A program made the translations under genes and the position numbers. The notes beneath the pieces were generated by a model. The model ran no database searches. It was given only the letters and a program-made list of their open reading frames with translations, and had not been told where the DNA came from. From assembly GCA_013297655.1 (NCBI GenBank), contig JAAFHV010000003.1:35000-98999 (forward strand): a DNA stretch of 64,000 nt, in the 5' to 3' direction. The stretch's first letter is position 1. Each line of letters begins with the position of its first letter. This document shows, piece after piece, positions 26,862 through 36,800 of the stretch. The stretch is from Myxococcales bacterium. Its GTDB lineage: Bacteria; Myxococcota_A; Polyangia; Polyangiales; Polyangiaceae.

Positions 26862-29102
26862 ATGGCAAGCCACGTCGACCACTGGCTCGCGCTCGCGCGG
26901 CACACTCCCCTCGCGCTCTTGCTCGATCTCGACGGCACGCTGATCCCGTTCGCGTCGACGCCCGGCGAGGCGCGCCCCTCGCCCGAGCTCTTGACGTTCC
27001 TCGCGAAGGTGGCGGCCGCTCCTGGGGTCACGTGCGCGGTCGTCAGCGGAAGACCGAGGAGCTCACTCGAGGAGATGTTCGCGTCCGTTCCGGAGCTTCG
27101 CCTCGTGGCCGAGCACGGCGCTTGGCGCAAAGGCAGCGGCGCCTGGCACCCCGCGGCCCAAGTAGAGGTCTCCGCCCTCGACGAGCTCGAGCAGCTCTTC
27201 GCGCCTCTCCTCGCTGCCCACGCCGGCTCGTTCGTCGAGCGGAAGAGCGCGTCGGTCTGCGCACACTATCGTTGCGTGCCCGCGGCGGAGCGCGAGGCAT
27301 TCCTCGTCGGCGCGACCGCCCTCGTCGAGCGCTGGCTCGAGTCGCATCCATCGTTCGATATTTTGGACGTCGTCGAGGCGATCGAGGTCCGGGCGCGCCA
27401 CGTGAACAAGGGGATTTCGCTCGAGTGGGTGCGCGAGCGCGCGGGGGTGGGCGTCCGCTGCATCGCACTCGGCGACGACGTGACGGACGAGGACATGTTC
27501 GCCGTTCTCGGCCCCGGGGACGACGCGATCCTCGTCGGCCCCGGGCGCCGCCGGTCGACCCTCGCCCGCTGGCGCCTCTCCGATCCGCCGGCGGTGAGCG
27601 ACTTTCTGCGGTGGATCCTCGCCGCGCGCCAGGAAGGCAGCGGCCCCGATCACGCGCTCCCCGTCGCGATGGCTACTTACTCCCGACCTCGCGCGGGAAC
27701 GAGCAGCGAGCGACCGCGCCTGCTCGCCATTTCGAACCGCTTGCCGCACCTCCGCGAGCGCGCCGAGCCCTCCGACAAGCGCAACCGCAACGTTGGGGGC
27801 CTCGTATCCGCGCTCGAGCCCGTGCTCGCGGAACGTCACGGACTCTGGCTCGGATGGAGCGGCAAATCGACCCCCACCGCCCAAGCGAGCGCGGTGAGGA
27901 CCGACGCGGAGACCTCGCCTTCACTCGCGTGGATCGACCTACCGGAGGCGTGGCAGGGCAAATACTATAATGGCCTATGCAACCGCGGACTGTGGCCGCT
28001 CTTTCATAGCTTTCCGGGCCGGGTGCGCTTCGCCGACGACGAATGGGAGGCCTACGTCCAGGCGAACGAGGCATTCGCGGCTGCCGCGGGCGAGCTCGTC
28101 GACCCCGACGCCGCCATCTGGGCACACGACTATCACGTGCTCCTCGTCGCGACCGCGCTTCGCCGCCGCGGTCACCGTGGGCCGCTCGGCCTCTTTTTGC
28201 ATATCCCGTTTCCCGGCGCCGACCTCTTCGAGATGCTCCCCTGGGCAGGGCAAATCCTGGACGGCCTCCTCGATTTCGACCTCGTCGGCTTCCACACCCC
28301 GGGATTCGCGGCGAACTTCCGCGAGTGCGTTTCACGCTTTACCCCGGGCCAAGTGGGCGACGACGTGGTGCTGCATCGGGGGCGCAGGACGCGCGTCCAA
28401 GTGTTCCCGATCGGCATCATGCCGGAGGGCTTCCAAGAGCCGGCCGAGCCCGCCACAGCGGCCGACGTGGCCGCTCTCGTGAGCTCGCTCGGCGCGACGC
28501 GGTTGGTGCTCGGGGTAGATCGATTGGACTACACGAAGGGCATTCCGGAGCGCCTGCTCGCCTTCGAGCGCCTCCTTCGGCTCTTCCCCGAATGGCGCGG
28601 CAAAGTGTCCCTCGTGCAGGTATCGGTACCTTCCCGCGCCGACGTTCCCGAATACGCAGAGCAACGGCAAATCATCGAGACCGCCGTCGGGCGCATCAAC
28701 GGGGAATACGGGGAATCGCACTGGGTGCCCGTGCGCTACCTCTACCGCTCCTATACGCGCAATCACCTCGCGCTCCTTTATCGCACCGCCGACGTGGGCT
28801 ACGTCACGCCGCTCCGCGACGGGATGAACCTCGTCGCGAAAGAGTTCGTCGCCGCCCAAGATCCGACGAACCCCGGCGTGCTCCTGCTCTCTCGTTTCGC
28901 CGGCGCCGCGGTAGAGCTCCACGAGGCGCTGCTCACGAACCCGTACCACGCCGACGGAATGGCGCGCGATCTGGACCGCGCGCTGCGCATGCCGGCGCCG
29001 GAGCGCAGAGGTCGCCACTCTGCGCTCCTCGAGACGGTGTCGCGAACGACGGCGCTGACGTGGGCTACCGACTTCGTGACTGCGCTCGAGTCGGTCCGCT
29101 GA
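26862..29102 (+). CDS. Trehalose-6-phosphate phosphatase-synthase fusion (TPP-TPS order)
   Basis: The 746-residue protein fuses both trehalose enzymes. Residues about 1-255 are an HAD phosphatase of the OtsB type: DLDGTLIPF (Asp22, Asp24), VSGRPRSSLEEM, a cap region and GDDVTDEDMFAVL. Residues about 285-745 are an OtsA-type synthase: AISNRLP, NVGGLVSALEPVL, WAHDYHVLLVA, LFLHIPFPGADLFEMLPW and GVDRLDYTKGIPERL. It should convert UDP-glucose and glucose-6-phosphate to trehalose in one polypeptide. Known bifunctional proteins of eukaryotes place TPS before TPP; here the order is reversed. Trehalose protects against desiccation and osmotic stress. It converges on T3PKS copy 2 with a 39-bp gap. Confidence 0.95.
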   Translation: MASHVDHWLALARHTPLALLLDLDGTLIPFASTPGEARPSPELLTFLAKVAAAPGVTCAVVSGRPRSSLEEMFASVPELRLVAEHGAWRKGSGAWHPAAQVEVSALDELEQLFAPLLAAHAGSFVERKSASVCAHYRCVPAAEREAFLVGATALVERWLESHPSFDILDVVEAIEVRARHVNKGISLEWVRERAGVGVRCIALGDDVTDEDMFAVLGPGDDAILVGPGRRRSTLARWRLSDPPAVSDFLRWILAARQEGSGPDHALPVAMATYSRPRAGTSSERPRLLAISNRLPHLRERAEPSDKRNRNVGGLVSALEPVLAERHGLWLGWSGKSTPTAQASAVRTDAETSPSLAWIDLPEAWQGKYYNGLCNRGLWPLFHSFPGRVRFADDEWEAYVQANEAFAAAAGELVDPDAAIWAHDYHVLLVATALRRRGHRGPLGLFLHIPFPGADLFEMLPWAGQILDGLLDFDLVGFHTPGFAANFRECVSRFTPGQVGDDVVLHRGRRTRVQVFPIGIMPEGFQEPAEPATAADVAALVSSLGATRLVLGVDRLDYTKGIPERLLAFERLLRLFPEWRGKVSLVQVSVPSRADVPEYAEQRQIIETAVGRINGEYGESHWVPVRYLYRSYTRNHLALLYRTADVGYVTPLRDGMNLVAKEFVAAQDPTNPGVLLLSRFAGAAVELHEALLTNPYHADGMARDLDRALRMPAPERRGRHSALLETVSRTTALTWATDFVTALESVR

Positions 29103-29141
29103 ACCCCCGCGGGCTGGCCTCGCTTCCGTCGATCCCGTCGC

Positions 29142-30212
29142 TCATACCTTCTGGAAGAGGAACGTCTCCGCCGTGAGCCCGGGGCCGAAAGTGAGCGCGC
29201 ACCCGCGCTCGCCAGGCTGCGCAATCTTCATGATGTCGTGGAGAACGAAAAGCAGCGTCGCCGACGACATGTTGCCATATCGCGAGAGTACGTCGCGCGA
29301 CACCGCGAGCGTCCCGTTCGGTAGCTCGAGGCCTTGCTCCGCGCCGTCGAGGATGATGCGACTCGCGGGGTGAACGGCCCAATGAGCGATATCGGCGGTC
29401 GTCGCGCCGTTCAGGATGTCGTCCGTCGCCGGCCCTAACGCGCGCGCGACCACGCCCGGGACGCGCCCCGAGAGGAACATGTCGCACCCCATGTCGCGCA
29501 CTCGCCAAGTGATGAGATCCATCGTCCCGAGGAGGAGCTCGGAGTGAAACGAATCGAGCGAAATCCCCGCCGGATCCGCGCTCACGAGCGCCGCCGCGCA
29601 CCCATCGCCGAACAGCAAGAACGAGAGCATCTTCTCGAGCACGTTGCTCTCCTGGAGGTGGAGTGAGCACAGCTCCGTGCTCACCACGAGCACGCGCGAC
29701 GCGGGCTCCGAGCGCACGATGTGGCGCGCGAGCCTGAGCGCGTTCACCGAAGCTTGGCATCCCATGAAAGTCACCGACGTTCGCTCCACGGTTGGCTCGA
29801 GGCCGAGGCGTATCACGAGGTCGAGGTCGAGACCGGGCGCATACATGCCAGTGCAAGACACGGCGATGACGTGGGTAATCCGCAGTCGTTCCTCCGCCGA
29901 CGGCTCGAGGAGCTCCGCCGTCGCCACCGCCAACGAAGGCGCGTGCTGCTCGAACAGCTTCATCCGCTCCGCCGTGCTCGGGAACGAACCGCGCGAATAG
30001 ATGGCGTCGGCGTCGACAGAGGGCCCGCTCGCGTTCGGCGCTGGCGCGAGCACCGAGTACCGACGATCGATCCCCGCCGACTTCACGACACGACGAAACA
30101 GCGCCCGTTCGTGGCCATCGGAGAGGCTACCCTCCGCGAAGCGCACGAACGCGTCGTGCACGTCGTACGCGGCCGACTGCGTCGCGATGCGATTCAAGTA
30201 GGCAATCGTCAC
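29142..30212 (-). CDS. Type III polyketide synthase, copy 2
   Basis: The 356-residue protein keeps the catalytic triad at the same positions as copy 1: Cys152 in FMGCQASVNAL, His281 in WAVHPASRI and Asn314 in YGNMSSAT. The two proteins align over their whole length without a gap. I choose GTG 30212 because GGGAAGAGG lies just upstream of it and the product then matches the length of copy 1; ATG 30242 would add ten residues that contain this ribosome-binding site. It stands alone as a biosynthetic gene but lies downstream of two response-regulator genes on the same strand. It probably makes a related but different polyketide, or is expressed under different conditions. Confidence 0.94.
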   Translation of the reverse strand: MTIAYLNRIATQSAAYDVHDAFVRFAEGSLSDGHERALFRRVVKSAGIDRRYSVLAPAPNASGPSVDADAIYSRGSFPSTAERMKLFEQHAPSLAVATAELLEPSAEERLRITHVIAVSCTGMYAPGLDLDLVIRLGLEPTVERTSVTFMGCQASVNALRLARHIVRSEPASRVLVVSTELCSLHLQESNVLEKMLSFLLFGDGCAAALVSADPAGISLDSFHSELLLGTMDLITWRVRDMGCDMFLSGRVPGVVARALGPATDDILNGATTADIAHWAVHPASRIILDGAEQGLELPNGTLAVSRDVLSRYGNMSSATLLFVLHDIMKIAQPGERGCALTFGPGLTAETFLFQKV

Positions 30213-30330
30213 ATGAGCCTCTTCCCTATTCGGCGGCTGCATACGAGCGTCGAGCGTGGCGTGGCGTGCCCCCGCCCCGACGAGAGTCGGTCGAGCACGG
30301 TCGGCGCGCGGAGAGCGCGCGGTGGGCGAC

Positions 30331-30777
30331 TCAGGTCCGCTCGGACTTTCGGAGGAGCTGCCTCACCGCCTCGACGAGCCGCGGCGCGCTGAGTGGCTTC
30401 ACGGCAAACGCATCGAAGCCGGCGCTGAGGGCGTGCTCGCGGGCGTCGAGACGTGTCGAGCCGGTTACGGCCATCGCGGGGACGGGCCCGAACGACTCCG
30501 ACTGACGGACCGCACGAATCATCGCGATACCGTCGAGGAGCGGCATATCGAGGTCGCTGATGACGACGTCGAAGGTTCCCGCGCGGAGAGCGTCGAGGGC
30601 CGACGCGCCGTCGAACGTGGAGTGCACCGTAGCCCCGGCAGCAGAGAGGGACATGGAGTAGAGCTCCGTAATCTCCTCTTCGTCGTCGACGATGAGAACG
30701 TGAACACCGTCGAGGGTCTTCACGCTCTCACCGTCCGGGATTGGCGACGTTCTCGCCGCATCATCCAGGAGTGCCAT
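30331..30777 (-). CDS. Single-domain response regulator
   Basis: The 148-residue protein is a receiver domain with a 25-residue N-terminal extension: acidic pocket IVDDEEE, phospho-acceptor Asp75 in ISDLDMPLLDG, Thr in AVTGS and Lys in AVKPLSAP. There is no output domain, so it relays phosphate or acts by protein contact. It overlaps the preceding receiver gene by 17 bp, so the two are co-expressed. Likely partners are the orphan kinases of this window, especially the hybrid kinase system upstream on the same strand. Confidence 0.92.
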   Translation of the reverse strand: MALLDDAARTSPIPDGESVKTLDGVHVLIVDDEEEITELYSMSLSAAGATVHSTFDGASALDALRAGTFDVVISDLDMPLLDGIAMIRAVRQSESFGPVPAMAVTGSTRLDAREHALSAGFDAFAVKPLSAPRLVEAVRQLLRKSERT

Positions 30778-31141
30778 CGGCGGCGTCCTTCCTCTGCTGC
30801 GGTAGAAGCTCGGAGAGCGTTTGCATCGTGAAGGGCTTACGGAGCAAGCCTCGGAAACCGGGCGGGGCGGTGTCGTGGCCCGTTATCGCCCAGGCATCGA
30901 CGGTGCACCCCCGTTCGCGAAACGCAGCGAGGAGGTCCTCTCCCCGGCGGTCACCGAGCGAGAGGTCGCACAGGATGAGATCGGGCGAGTCCTTCTCGAG
31001 GCAAGCGAGCGCTTCGTCGTACGTACCGGCGGTGACTACGTTCGCGCCGCGCGTGGAGAGCACCATCGCGGTGAGCTCCCGGTTGTCGTCGTCATCGTCG
31101 ATGACGAAGACGGTAAAGGGCGTGCTGGGTTGCGTTGTCAT
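30761..31141 (-). CDS. Single-domain response regulator
   Basis: The 126-residue receiver has IDDDDDN (acidic pocket), Asp59 in LCDLSLGD, AITGHD and the conserved Lys in LLRKPF. It differs from the neighbouring receiver in the substituted DLSLGDRRG loop. The ATG at 31141 has AAGGAGG upstream, a strong site. It is the first of two overlapping receiver genes and is separated by 190 bp from the REC-kinase gene. As a stand-alone receiver it is probably part of a phosphorelay rather than a DNA-binding regulator. Confidence 0.92.
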   Translation of the reverse strand: MTTQPSTPFTVFVIDDDDDNRELTAMVLSTRGANVVTAGTYDEALACLEKDSPDLILCDLSLGDRRGEDLLAAFRERGCTVDAWAITGHDTAPPGFRGLLRKPFTMQTLSELLPQQRKDAADGTPG

Positions 31142-31331
31142 CGGTAGCCTCCTTCCGTCGGAGGAGGGTGGTTGCAACGGTTGGGCCGTCGCCGGAGATG
31201 CTCGAAACCATTGGTGAACGGGCCGCCCGATGGCGAACGCCGAGGCGATTGTCTCAGGATCGGGGCGCGGCGTTTTGCCTCAATGTCTCCTTCGTGACAA
31301 GTTTGCACCGCGTCACGAAGGCCGCGGATTG

Positions 31332-32492
31332 TTAGCGGTTTCCGTCGAGGCCCGCCGTCGCGCCCGGCGCGCGCGGAGGAAAGCTGGGCTTCGACTCGGG
31401 CGCCTCCGCCTTCGGGAGCTTCACGCAGAAGATCGTGCCGAGCTCGGCGTTCGACGTGACCACGATGCTCCCCCCGTGGGCGAGCACGATCTGATCGACG
31501 ATGAACAGGCCGAGGCCGAGGCCGTCGCGCTTCGACGTGGCCGTGCGGCCGGATCGAAACGGGTCGAAGAGCACCGGGACGAGATCGGGAGGAATGACGC
31601 CTTCGTTCTTTACGCATATGACGAGCTCGCCGTCGGCGCCCTTGGCTTCGATCTCGATTGGCTTGCCGGGTGCGCCGTGGTGGATGGCGTTCGCGACGAG
31701 GTTCGAGAAGACCTGCGCGAGGCGTCCTGCGTCCCACTCTCCGATGGTGTCGCCCTCGTGGACGATGGTAATCGGCGCGCCGCTGCGTACGGGCTCGTGC
31801 TCGGACACCACTTTACGAACCACGGAGAGCGCGTCCGTGACTACGCGAGCGATGGGAATACCGTCGCCGCGGCGAGCGTGGGTGAGGTCGTAGAGGTCGT
31901 CGATGATGCCGGCCATGCGACGCCCGCTCGATCGCACTCGCTCTGCGATTTTCAGAGTCGCGGGGTCTTCCGACTTTTCGAGGAGCGCTTCGCTCATCAG
32001 CACGATCGCGTTGAGCGGATTGCGAAGATCGTGCCCGACCGCAGCCATGAAGGTCTCGTTCAAACGCAGAGTCTCTTCGAGCTCGAGCCTCTGGCGGTGG
32101 AGCTGGAAGAACGTCTCGGTCTTGTGGCGCAAGATGCGCGGATCGATCGGCTTCACGAGGAAGTCGACCGCCCCTGCGTCGTAGCCGCGGAAGAGCCGGT
32201 TTCGCTCCTCTGCCGCCGCGGTCACGAAGATGATCGGCACGTGCCGCGTGCGGTCGGCGCCGCGCATCATCTCTGCGAGCGCGAAGCCGTCGATCTCGGG
32301 CATGTGCACGTCGAGGAGGGCGAGCGCGACCTCGTGGGCGAGCAAAATCTCGAGCGCCTCGACCCCGGAGCGCGCTTGCAGAATCTCGAGCCCATCGCGA
32401 CGAAGCAGGGCCTCGAGCGCGAGGAGGTTCTCCGGCTTGTCGTCGACGAGGAGGAACTTTACGGGAGGGATTTTTCTCAAGTCATCCTCCAT
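31332..32492 (-). CDS. Receiver-histidine kinase protein (REC-HisKA-HATPase)
   Basis: The 386-residue protein starts with a receiver (LLVDDKPENLLALEALL, phospho-acceptor Asp61 in LLDVHMPEIDG, Lys in LVKPID), followed by a short helix and a kinase with HDLRNPLN (His154), NLVANAIHHG and GLGLGLFIVDQIVLAHGG. A receiver placed before the kinase allows control by an upstream phosphodonor, here plausibly the hybrid kinase. It overlaps CheB by 11 bp as the fourth gene of the chain hybrid kinase-CheR-CheB-REC/kinase, a set found in many bacteria as a non-chemotaxis stress signalling module. Confidence 0.93.
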   Translation of the reverse strand: MEDDLRKIPPVKFLLVDDKPENLLALEALLRRDGLEILQARSGVEALEILLAHEVALALLDVHMPEIDGFALAEMMRGADRTRHVPIIFVTAAAEERNRLFRGYDAGAVDFLVKPIDPRILRHKTETFFQLHRQRLELEETLRLNETFMAAVGHDLRNPLNAIVLMSEALLEKSEDPATLKIAERVRSSGRRMAGIIDDLYDLTHARRGDGIPIARVVTDALSVVRKVVSEHEPVRSGAPITIVHEGDTIGEWDAGRLAQVFSNLVANAIHHGAPGKPIEIEAKGADGELVICVKNEGVIPPDLVPVLFDPFRSGRTATSKRDGLGLGLFIVDQIVLAHGGSIVVTSNAELGTIFCVKLPKAEAPESKPSFPPRAPGATAGLDGNR

Positions 32493-33096
32493 TCCCGCGG
32501 GTGGAGAGCTGCTTCAAGAGCTCGGCGAGTGCCGGTAGCGGGGCCACCACGTGAGGGTCGGCGCGATCGATCGCGGAGCGTGGCATGATCTGAAGCTCCG
32601 CGCTCGACGGTTCTTGGACTGCGACGAATCCACCCGCGTCGCGAATCGCGCGCGCACCTTCTGCCCCGTCTGCGCTCGCGCCGGTCAACACGAACGCCGC
32701 CGCCCGTGCGCCGTAGACGAGCGCGACCGACTCGAACAAGACGTCGAGCGACGGGCGCGAGAAGTTGACCGGCTCGTCGACCGAGAACGCGAAGGTACGA
32801 TCGCCTTCGACGAGCAGGTGGTAGCCGGAAGGCGCGAACCAAATCCCTGCCTCCACGCTCTGCTTGTCCACCGGCTCGCGCACCGCGACCGCGCACTTCG
32901 ACGCGAAGATCGGCGCGAGAAGGCTCGGGGAACGGGCCGGAACGTGCACCACGACGACGACGGGTACGGTCGCTCCGGCGGGGATCGCTGGCAGCAGCAC
33001 GGAGAGCGCGTCGACCGCGCCAGCCGACGCCCCGATCACGACGATGTCGAGCTCCGGTGCTCGCGGCGACGTATTGCTCAGCATCGCTGATACCAC
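32482..33096 (-). CDS. CheB-type protein-glutamate methylesterase, catalytic domain only
   Basis: The 204-residue protein is a CheB esterase without the usual N-terminal receiver. The catalytic triad is visible: Ser in VIGASAGAVDAL, His in VVVHVPARS and Asp in LTGASADGAEGA. The last replaces the common TGMGxDG, so glycine positions differ but the Asp is kept. It would remove methyl or deamidate glutamyl side chains on a receptor-like partner. No methyl-accepting chemotaxis protein is nearby; the CheB/CheR pair probably modifies the hybrid kinase or regulates signalling otherwise. The GTG start at 33096 overlaps CheR; ATG 33084 is an alternative. Confidence 0.9.
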   Translation of the reverse strand: MVSAMLSNTSPRAPELDIVVIGASAGAVDALSVLLPAIPAGATVPVVVVVHVPARSPSLLAPIFASKCAVAVREPVDKQSVEAGIWFAPSGYHLLVEGDRTFAFSVDEPVNFSRPSLDVLFESVALVYGARAAAFVLTGASADGAEGARAIRDAGGFVAVQEPSSAELQIMPRSAIDRADPHVVAPLPALAELLKQLSTRGNGG

Positions 33097-33896
33097 CTCT
33101 CCTCCGGGACGAGCGGGCGGAAGGAGCTCGCGTGTTTGCTGAACTGCAAAGTCTCACGGTTGCCGAGGCCGAGGCTGCCCCGTCGTGGGAGCGCCTCCTT
33201 GAAGAGCCCGATCGCGCGCTCCTGGAGCGCCTTGTCGAAGTAGATGAGCACATTGCGACAGAGCACGACGTGAACCTCCGCAAACACGCTATCCGTCGCG
33301 AGGCTGTGATCCGAGAAGACCACGTTCTTTCGGAGCGACCGGTCGAACGCCGCGTTCCCGTACGCGGAGGTAAAGTGGTCGGATAGGGACCCGACGCCCC
33401 CCGACAAACGATGGCTCTCGGTGAACGCCGGTATGCGAGCTATCGGGTAAATGCCGGCCTCCGCCTTGGCGAGCGCCTCGGGGTTGATGTCGGTCGCGTA
33501 AATCAGCGCGCGATCGTAGAGGCCACACTCCCGCAGCAGGATCGCGACGGAGTACACTTCTTCGCCCGAGCTGCAACCCGCGACCCACACCCGGAACGAG
33601 GGAAAGGTCGCGAGCTCCGGGACGATCGTCTCGCGAAATGCACGGAAAAAGCCAGGATCTCGAAACATGTCGCTCACCTGGACGGTGAGGAACTGAAGCA
33701 ATCGCGGGAACGTATTCGGCTCGTGGAGGAGCTTCTCTTGCAGCGCCGTGACGTTGTCGCAGCCGAAATGGGTAAGTGCCACTCCGAGGCGGCGCCGGAG
33801 CGACATCGGCGAGTACCCGCGAAAGTCGTGGTGGAATCTCAAGAAGATCGCCTCGAGGAGCAGGCGCATCTCTATTTCCGAGACGGCGACGCTCAT
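33078..33896 (-). CDS. CheR-type protein-glutamate methyltransferase
   Basis: The 272-residue protein has the CheR N-terminal helical domain (FRGYSPMSLRRRLG, then LLQFLTVQVSDMFRDPGFF) and the SAM-binding domain with VWVAGCSSGEEVYSVAILL, ATDINPEAL and VVLCRNVLIYF. It methylates glutamates using S-adenosylmethionine. The ATG at 33896 overlaps the hybrid-kinase stop as ATGA, which fixes the start. Together with CheB it sits between a hybrid kinase and a REC-kinase, not with chemotaxis receptors, CheA or CheW. Confidence 0.93.
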   Translation of the reverse strand: MSVAVSEIEMRLLLEAIFLRFHHDFRGYSPMSLRRRLGVALTHFGCDNVTALQEKLLHEPNTFPRLLQFLTVQVSDMFRDPGFFRAFRETIVPELATFPSFRVWVAGCSSGEEVYSVAILLRECGLYDRALIYATDINPEALAKAEAGIYPIARIPAFTESHRLSGGVGSLSDHFTSAYGNAAFDRSLRKNVVFSDHSLATDSVFAEVHVVLCRNVLIYFDKALQERAIGLFKEALPRRGSLGLGNRETLQFSKHASSFRPLVPEERWYQRC

Positions 33897-36800
33897 CGCG
33901 GTAGCCAAACACGGAGGAGAGAGAGGAGCATCTCGACGTCGAGCGGCTTTGCGACGTAGTCGTTGGCGCCCGCCTGCCGGCAGCGCTCTTGGTCGTCTTT
34001 CATCGCCTTCGCGGTCAACGCCAAGATCGGGAGCTTCTCCCAGGCGGGGTTCTTCCGAATCTCGCGTGTCGCCTCGAGACCATCCATCTCCGGCATCATG
34101 ATGTCCATCAAGACGAGGGCGACGTCCGGGGTCTTCGCGAGAACGTCGAGCGCCTCGCGGCCGTTCCGCGCGATCACGACCTTCGCGCCCTTCGACTCGA
34201 GCACGTGGGTGAGCGCGAATATGTTTCGCACGTCGTCCTCGACGACCATGATCCGACGGCCCTCGAAGACCGCTTCACGATCGCGCGCCTCACGAAGCAT
34301 CGCTTGCCGCTCTGCCGGGAGCTCGGCCTCCACTTGGTGCAAGAAGAGGCTCACCTCGTCGAGGAGGCGCTCCGGTGAACGGGCTCCCTTCACGATGATG
34401 CTGTTCGAATACCGGCGGAGGCGCTGCTCCTCGGCGATGCTGAGGGCGCGCCCGGTGTAAACGATGATGGGCGGGAGGGGGTCGCCCTTGCGCTCGGAGA
34501 GCTGCGCGAGCAAATCGAAGCCCGAGCCATCCGGGAGGGTGAGATCGGTGACGACACAATCGAACGCGCCACTCGTGAGCGCGGCGAGGGCGGCTTCGAC
34601 GGTGCTCACCGTGACGATCTCTACGTTCGCGCTCTCGAGCAGCTTCTTCATGCTCTCGCGCTGCACGTCGTCGTCCTCGATGATGAGGAGTCTCCGTACG
34701 CGACTCGCGCTCTCCTCCAGCTCCGCGAACAGCGCGAGGAGGGTGTCGCGATCGACCGGCTTCGGGTGGAACCCGGCCGCCCCCATGGCGAGCGACGGCG
34801 TGACGTGGTCGTCCGCCGAGAGCACGTGAACGGGGATGTGGCGCGTCGTCGGGCTGTGCTTCAACCGATCGAGCACGCTGAGCCCCGAGTGATCCGGCAG
34901 ATTGACGTCGAGTAGCACCGCCGCGGGCACGACCTTCCGCGCGAGCACCATCGCAGACTGCGCGTCGTGGGCGACCACGCACTGGAACCCACGCTCGTGG
35001 GCCACGTCCATCAAGATACGTGCAAAATGCACGTCATCTTCGACCACGAGCGCGGTCCGCTTCATTGGATCGAGCCTCGCGCGATCGTCCTCGAACGCGA
35101 CGGGCGTCGCGAGCATGCGATCCGAAGGGGGCCGCGAGGAGGGCGCGCGACCGGTCGGAACGGGCCTCGCCATCGAGACCGGCTCCGCTTGGGACCCGAC
35201 GGAGGGAAAGGCTCGCGGCACGACGAGGGTGAACGTGGAGCCTTTGCCTTTGGTGCTCGCGAGCTCGATCGTACCGCCGAGCAGCCCCGCCAGCTCGCGC
35301 GAGATGCTGAGCCCGAGCCCCGTCCCGCCGTGCTTCCGCGCGCTCGTCCCGTCCGCCTGCCGGAAGGCCTCGAACACCAAATCGGCCTGGTCTTTTGCGA
35401 TCCCGATCCCCGTGTCGCGGACCGCGAAGCGGAGGTGCTCGGCGTCGGCGGAGACGGTGAGGGTGACCGCGCCTCCATCGGTGAACTTGATCGCGTTCGA
35501 GACGAGGTTCTTGAGGATTTGCTCGAGGCGTTGGGAGTCGGACTCGAAGGTCTTCGGAGTCCTCGGCTCGATCGTCATCGTCAGCGCGAGTCGCTTCTCC
35601 TTCGCGATCGGCTCGAAGGTGCGCTCGAGACCGCGCACCAGGCGCTCGACGGAGACCTCCGCCGCGCGGACCTCCATCTTGCCCGCCTCCACCTTCGACA
35701 AATCGAGGATGTCGTTGATGAGGCTGAGGAGATCGTTGCCTGCCGAGTAGATGGTCTCCGCGAAGCGCACCTGCTCCGCCGAGAGGTTTCCCGGCTTGTT
35801 GTCGGCGAGCAGCTTCGCGAGGATGAGTGAGCTGTTCAACGGTGTCCGAAGCTCGTGCGACATGTTCGCGAGGAACTCGGATTTCACGCGACTCGCGCGC
35901 TCCGCTTCGTCGGCTTTGTCGAGCACCCGCTGCTGGGTCGCGACGAGGCTCGCTTGCTGTTCGGCGAGGCGGGCGTTCATCGTCGTCAGCTCTTCTTGTC
36001 GCTCCTCGCCGCGCGCGTTCGCCTCTTTCAGCGCGTTGCTCTGTTCTTCGAGCTCCTCGTTCGCGACGCGGAGCTCCTCCTGCTGTGCTTGAAGCTCTTC
36101 TTGCTGAACTTGGAGCTCCTCCGCCTGGCGCTGCGACTCCTCGAGCGTGTCGCGGAGCTGCGTCTTGTATTCCGCCGAGCGGATCGCGATCGCCATCGCG
36201 TCGCCGATCCGCTCGAGGAGGTCGAGGACGCGGGGCTCGACCTTGCGGAGGAAGCCGAGCTCCACGACGGCGAAGCTCGCGCCGTCGGCGAAGGCAGGAG
36301 CGATCGCGATCTCGGCGACTTCGGCCTTGCCGGTCCCCGAGCGGAGAGCGAAGTAACCGGCGGGGACGTCCGTGACGTGGAGCACTTCGTCCTTCGCCCC
36401 CGCGCGACCAACGAGCGCTTCGCCGCGCGCGAACTTCTCGTTCTGCGAGCCGTCGACTCCGTAGCCTGCACGACGGCACCACACGCCACCTTCGAGGGTA
36501 AAAATAGCTCCAACGTCGGCTTTGACGTGGTCGGCGAGGATGCGGAGACCGCGCTCGGCGAGGGCGGAGAGAGAGCTGTCGCCCTGGAACGCAGTCGCGA
36601 CGAGGGCGTGTCCTTCGCGGATCCAAGCTTCGTCCTCGGTCGCTTTGCGGGCGGCTGCCTCCTTCGCGATCGCGGTCGTGTAGGTGCCCACGATCGACTC
36701 GAGCTGGCGCTTCGACACGAACCCGAGCACCGCCGCCGACAGCAGCACGAGGCCGACCAGGCTCACCCGCGTGACGCGGTTGCTCTCCGTCGCAGCTTGA

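Noticed and set aside
32482..33896. Chemotaxis operon, because of CheB and CheR
   Set aside because: No CheA, CheW, CheY-motor or receptor genes occur; the set is chained to sensor kinases.
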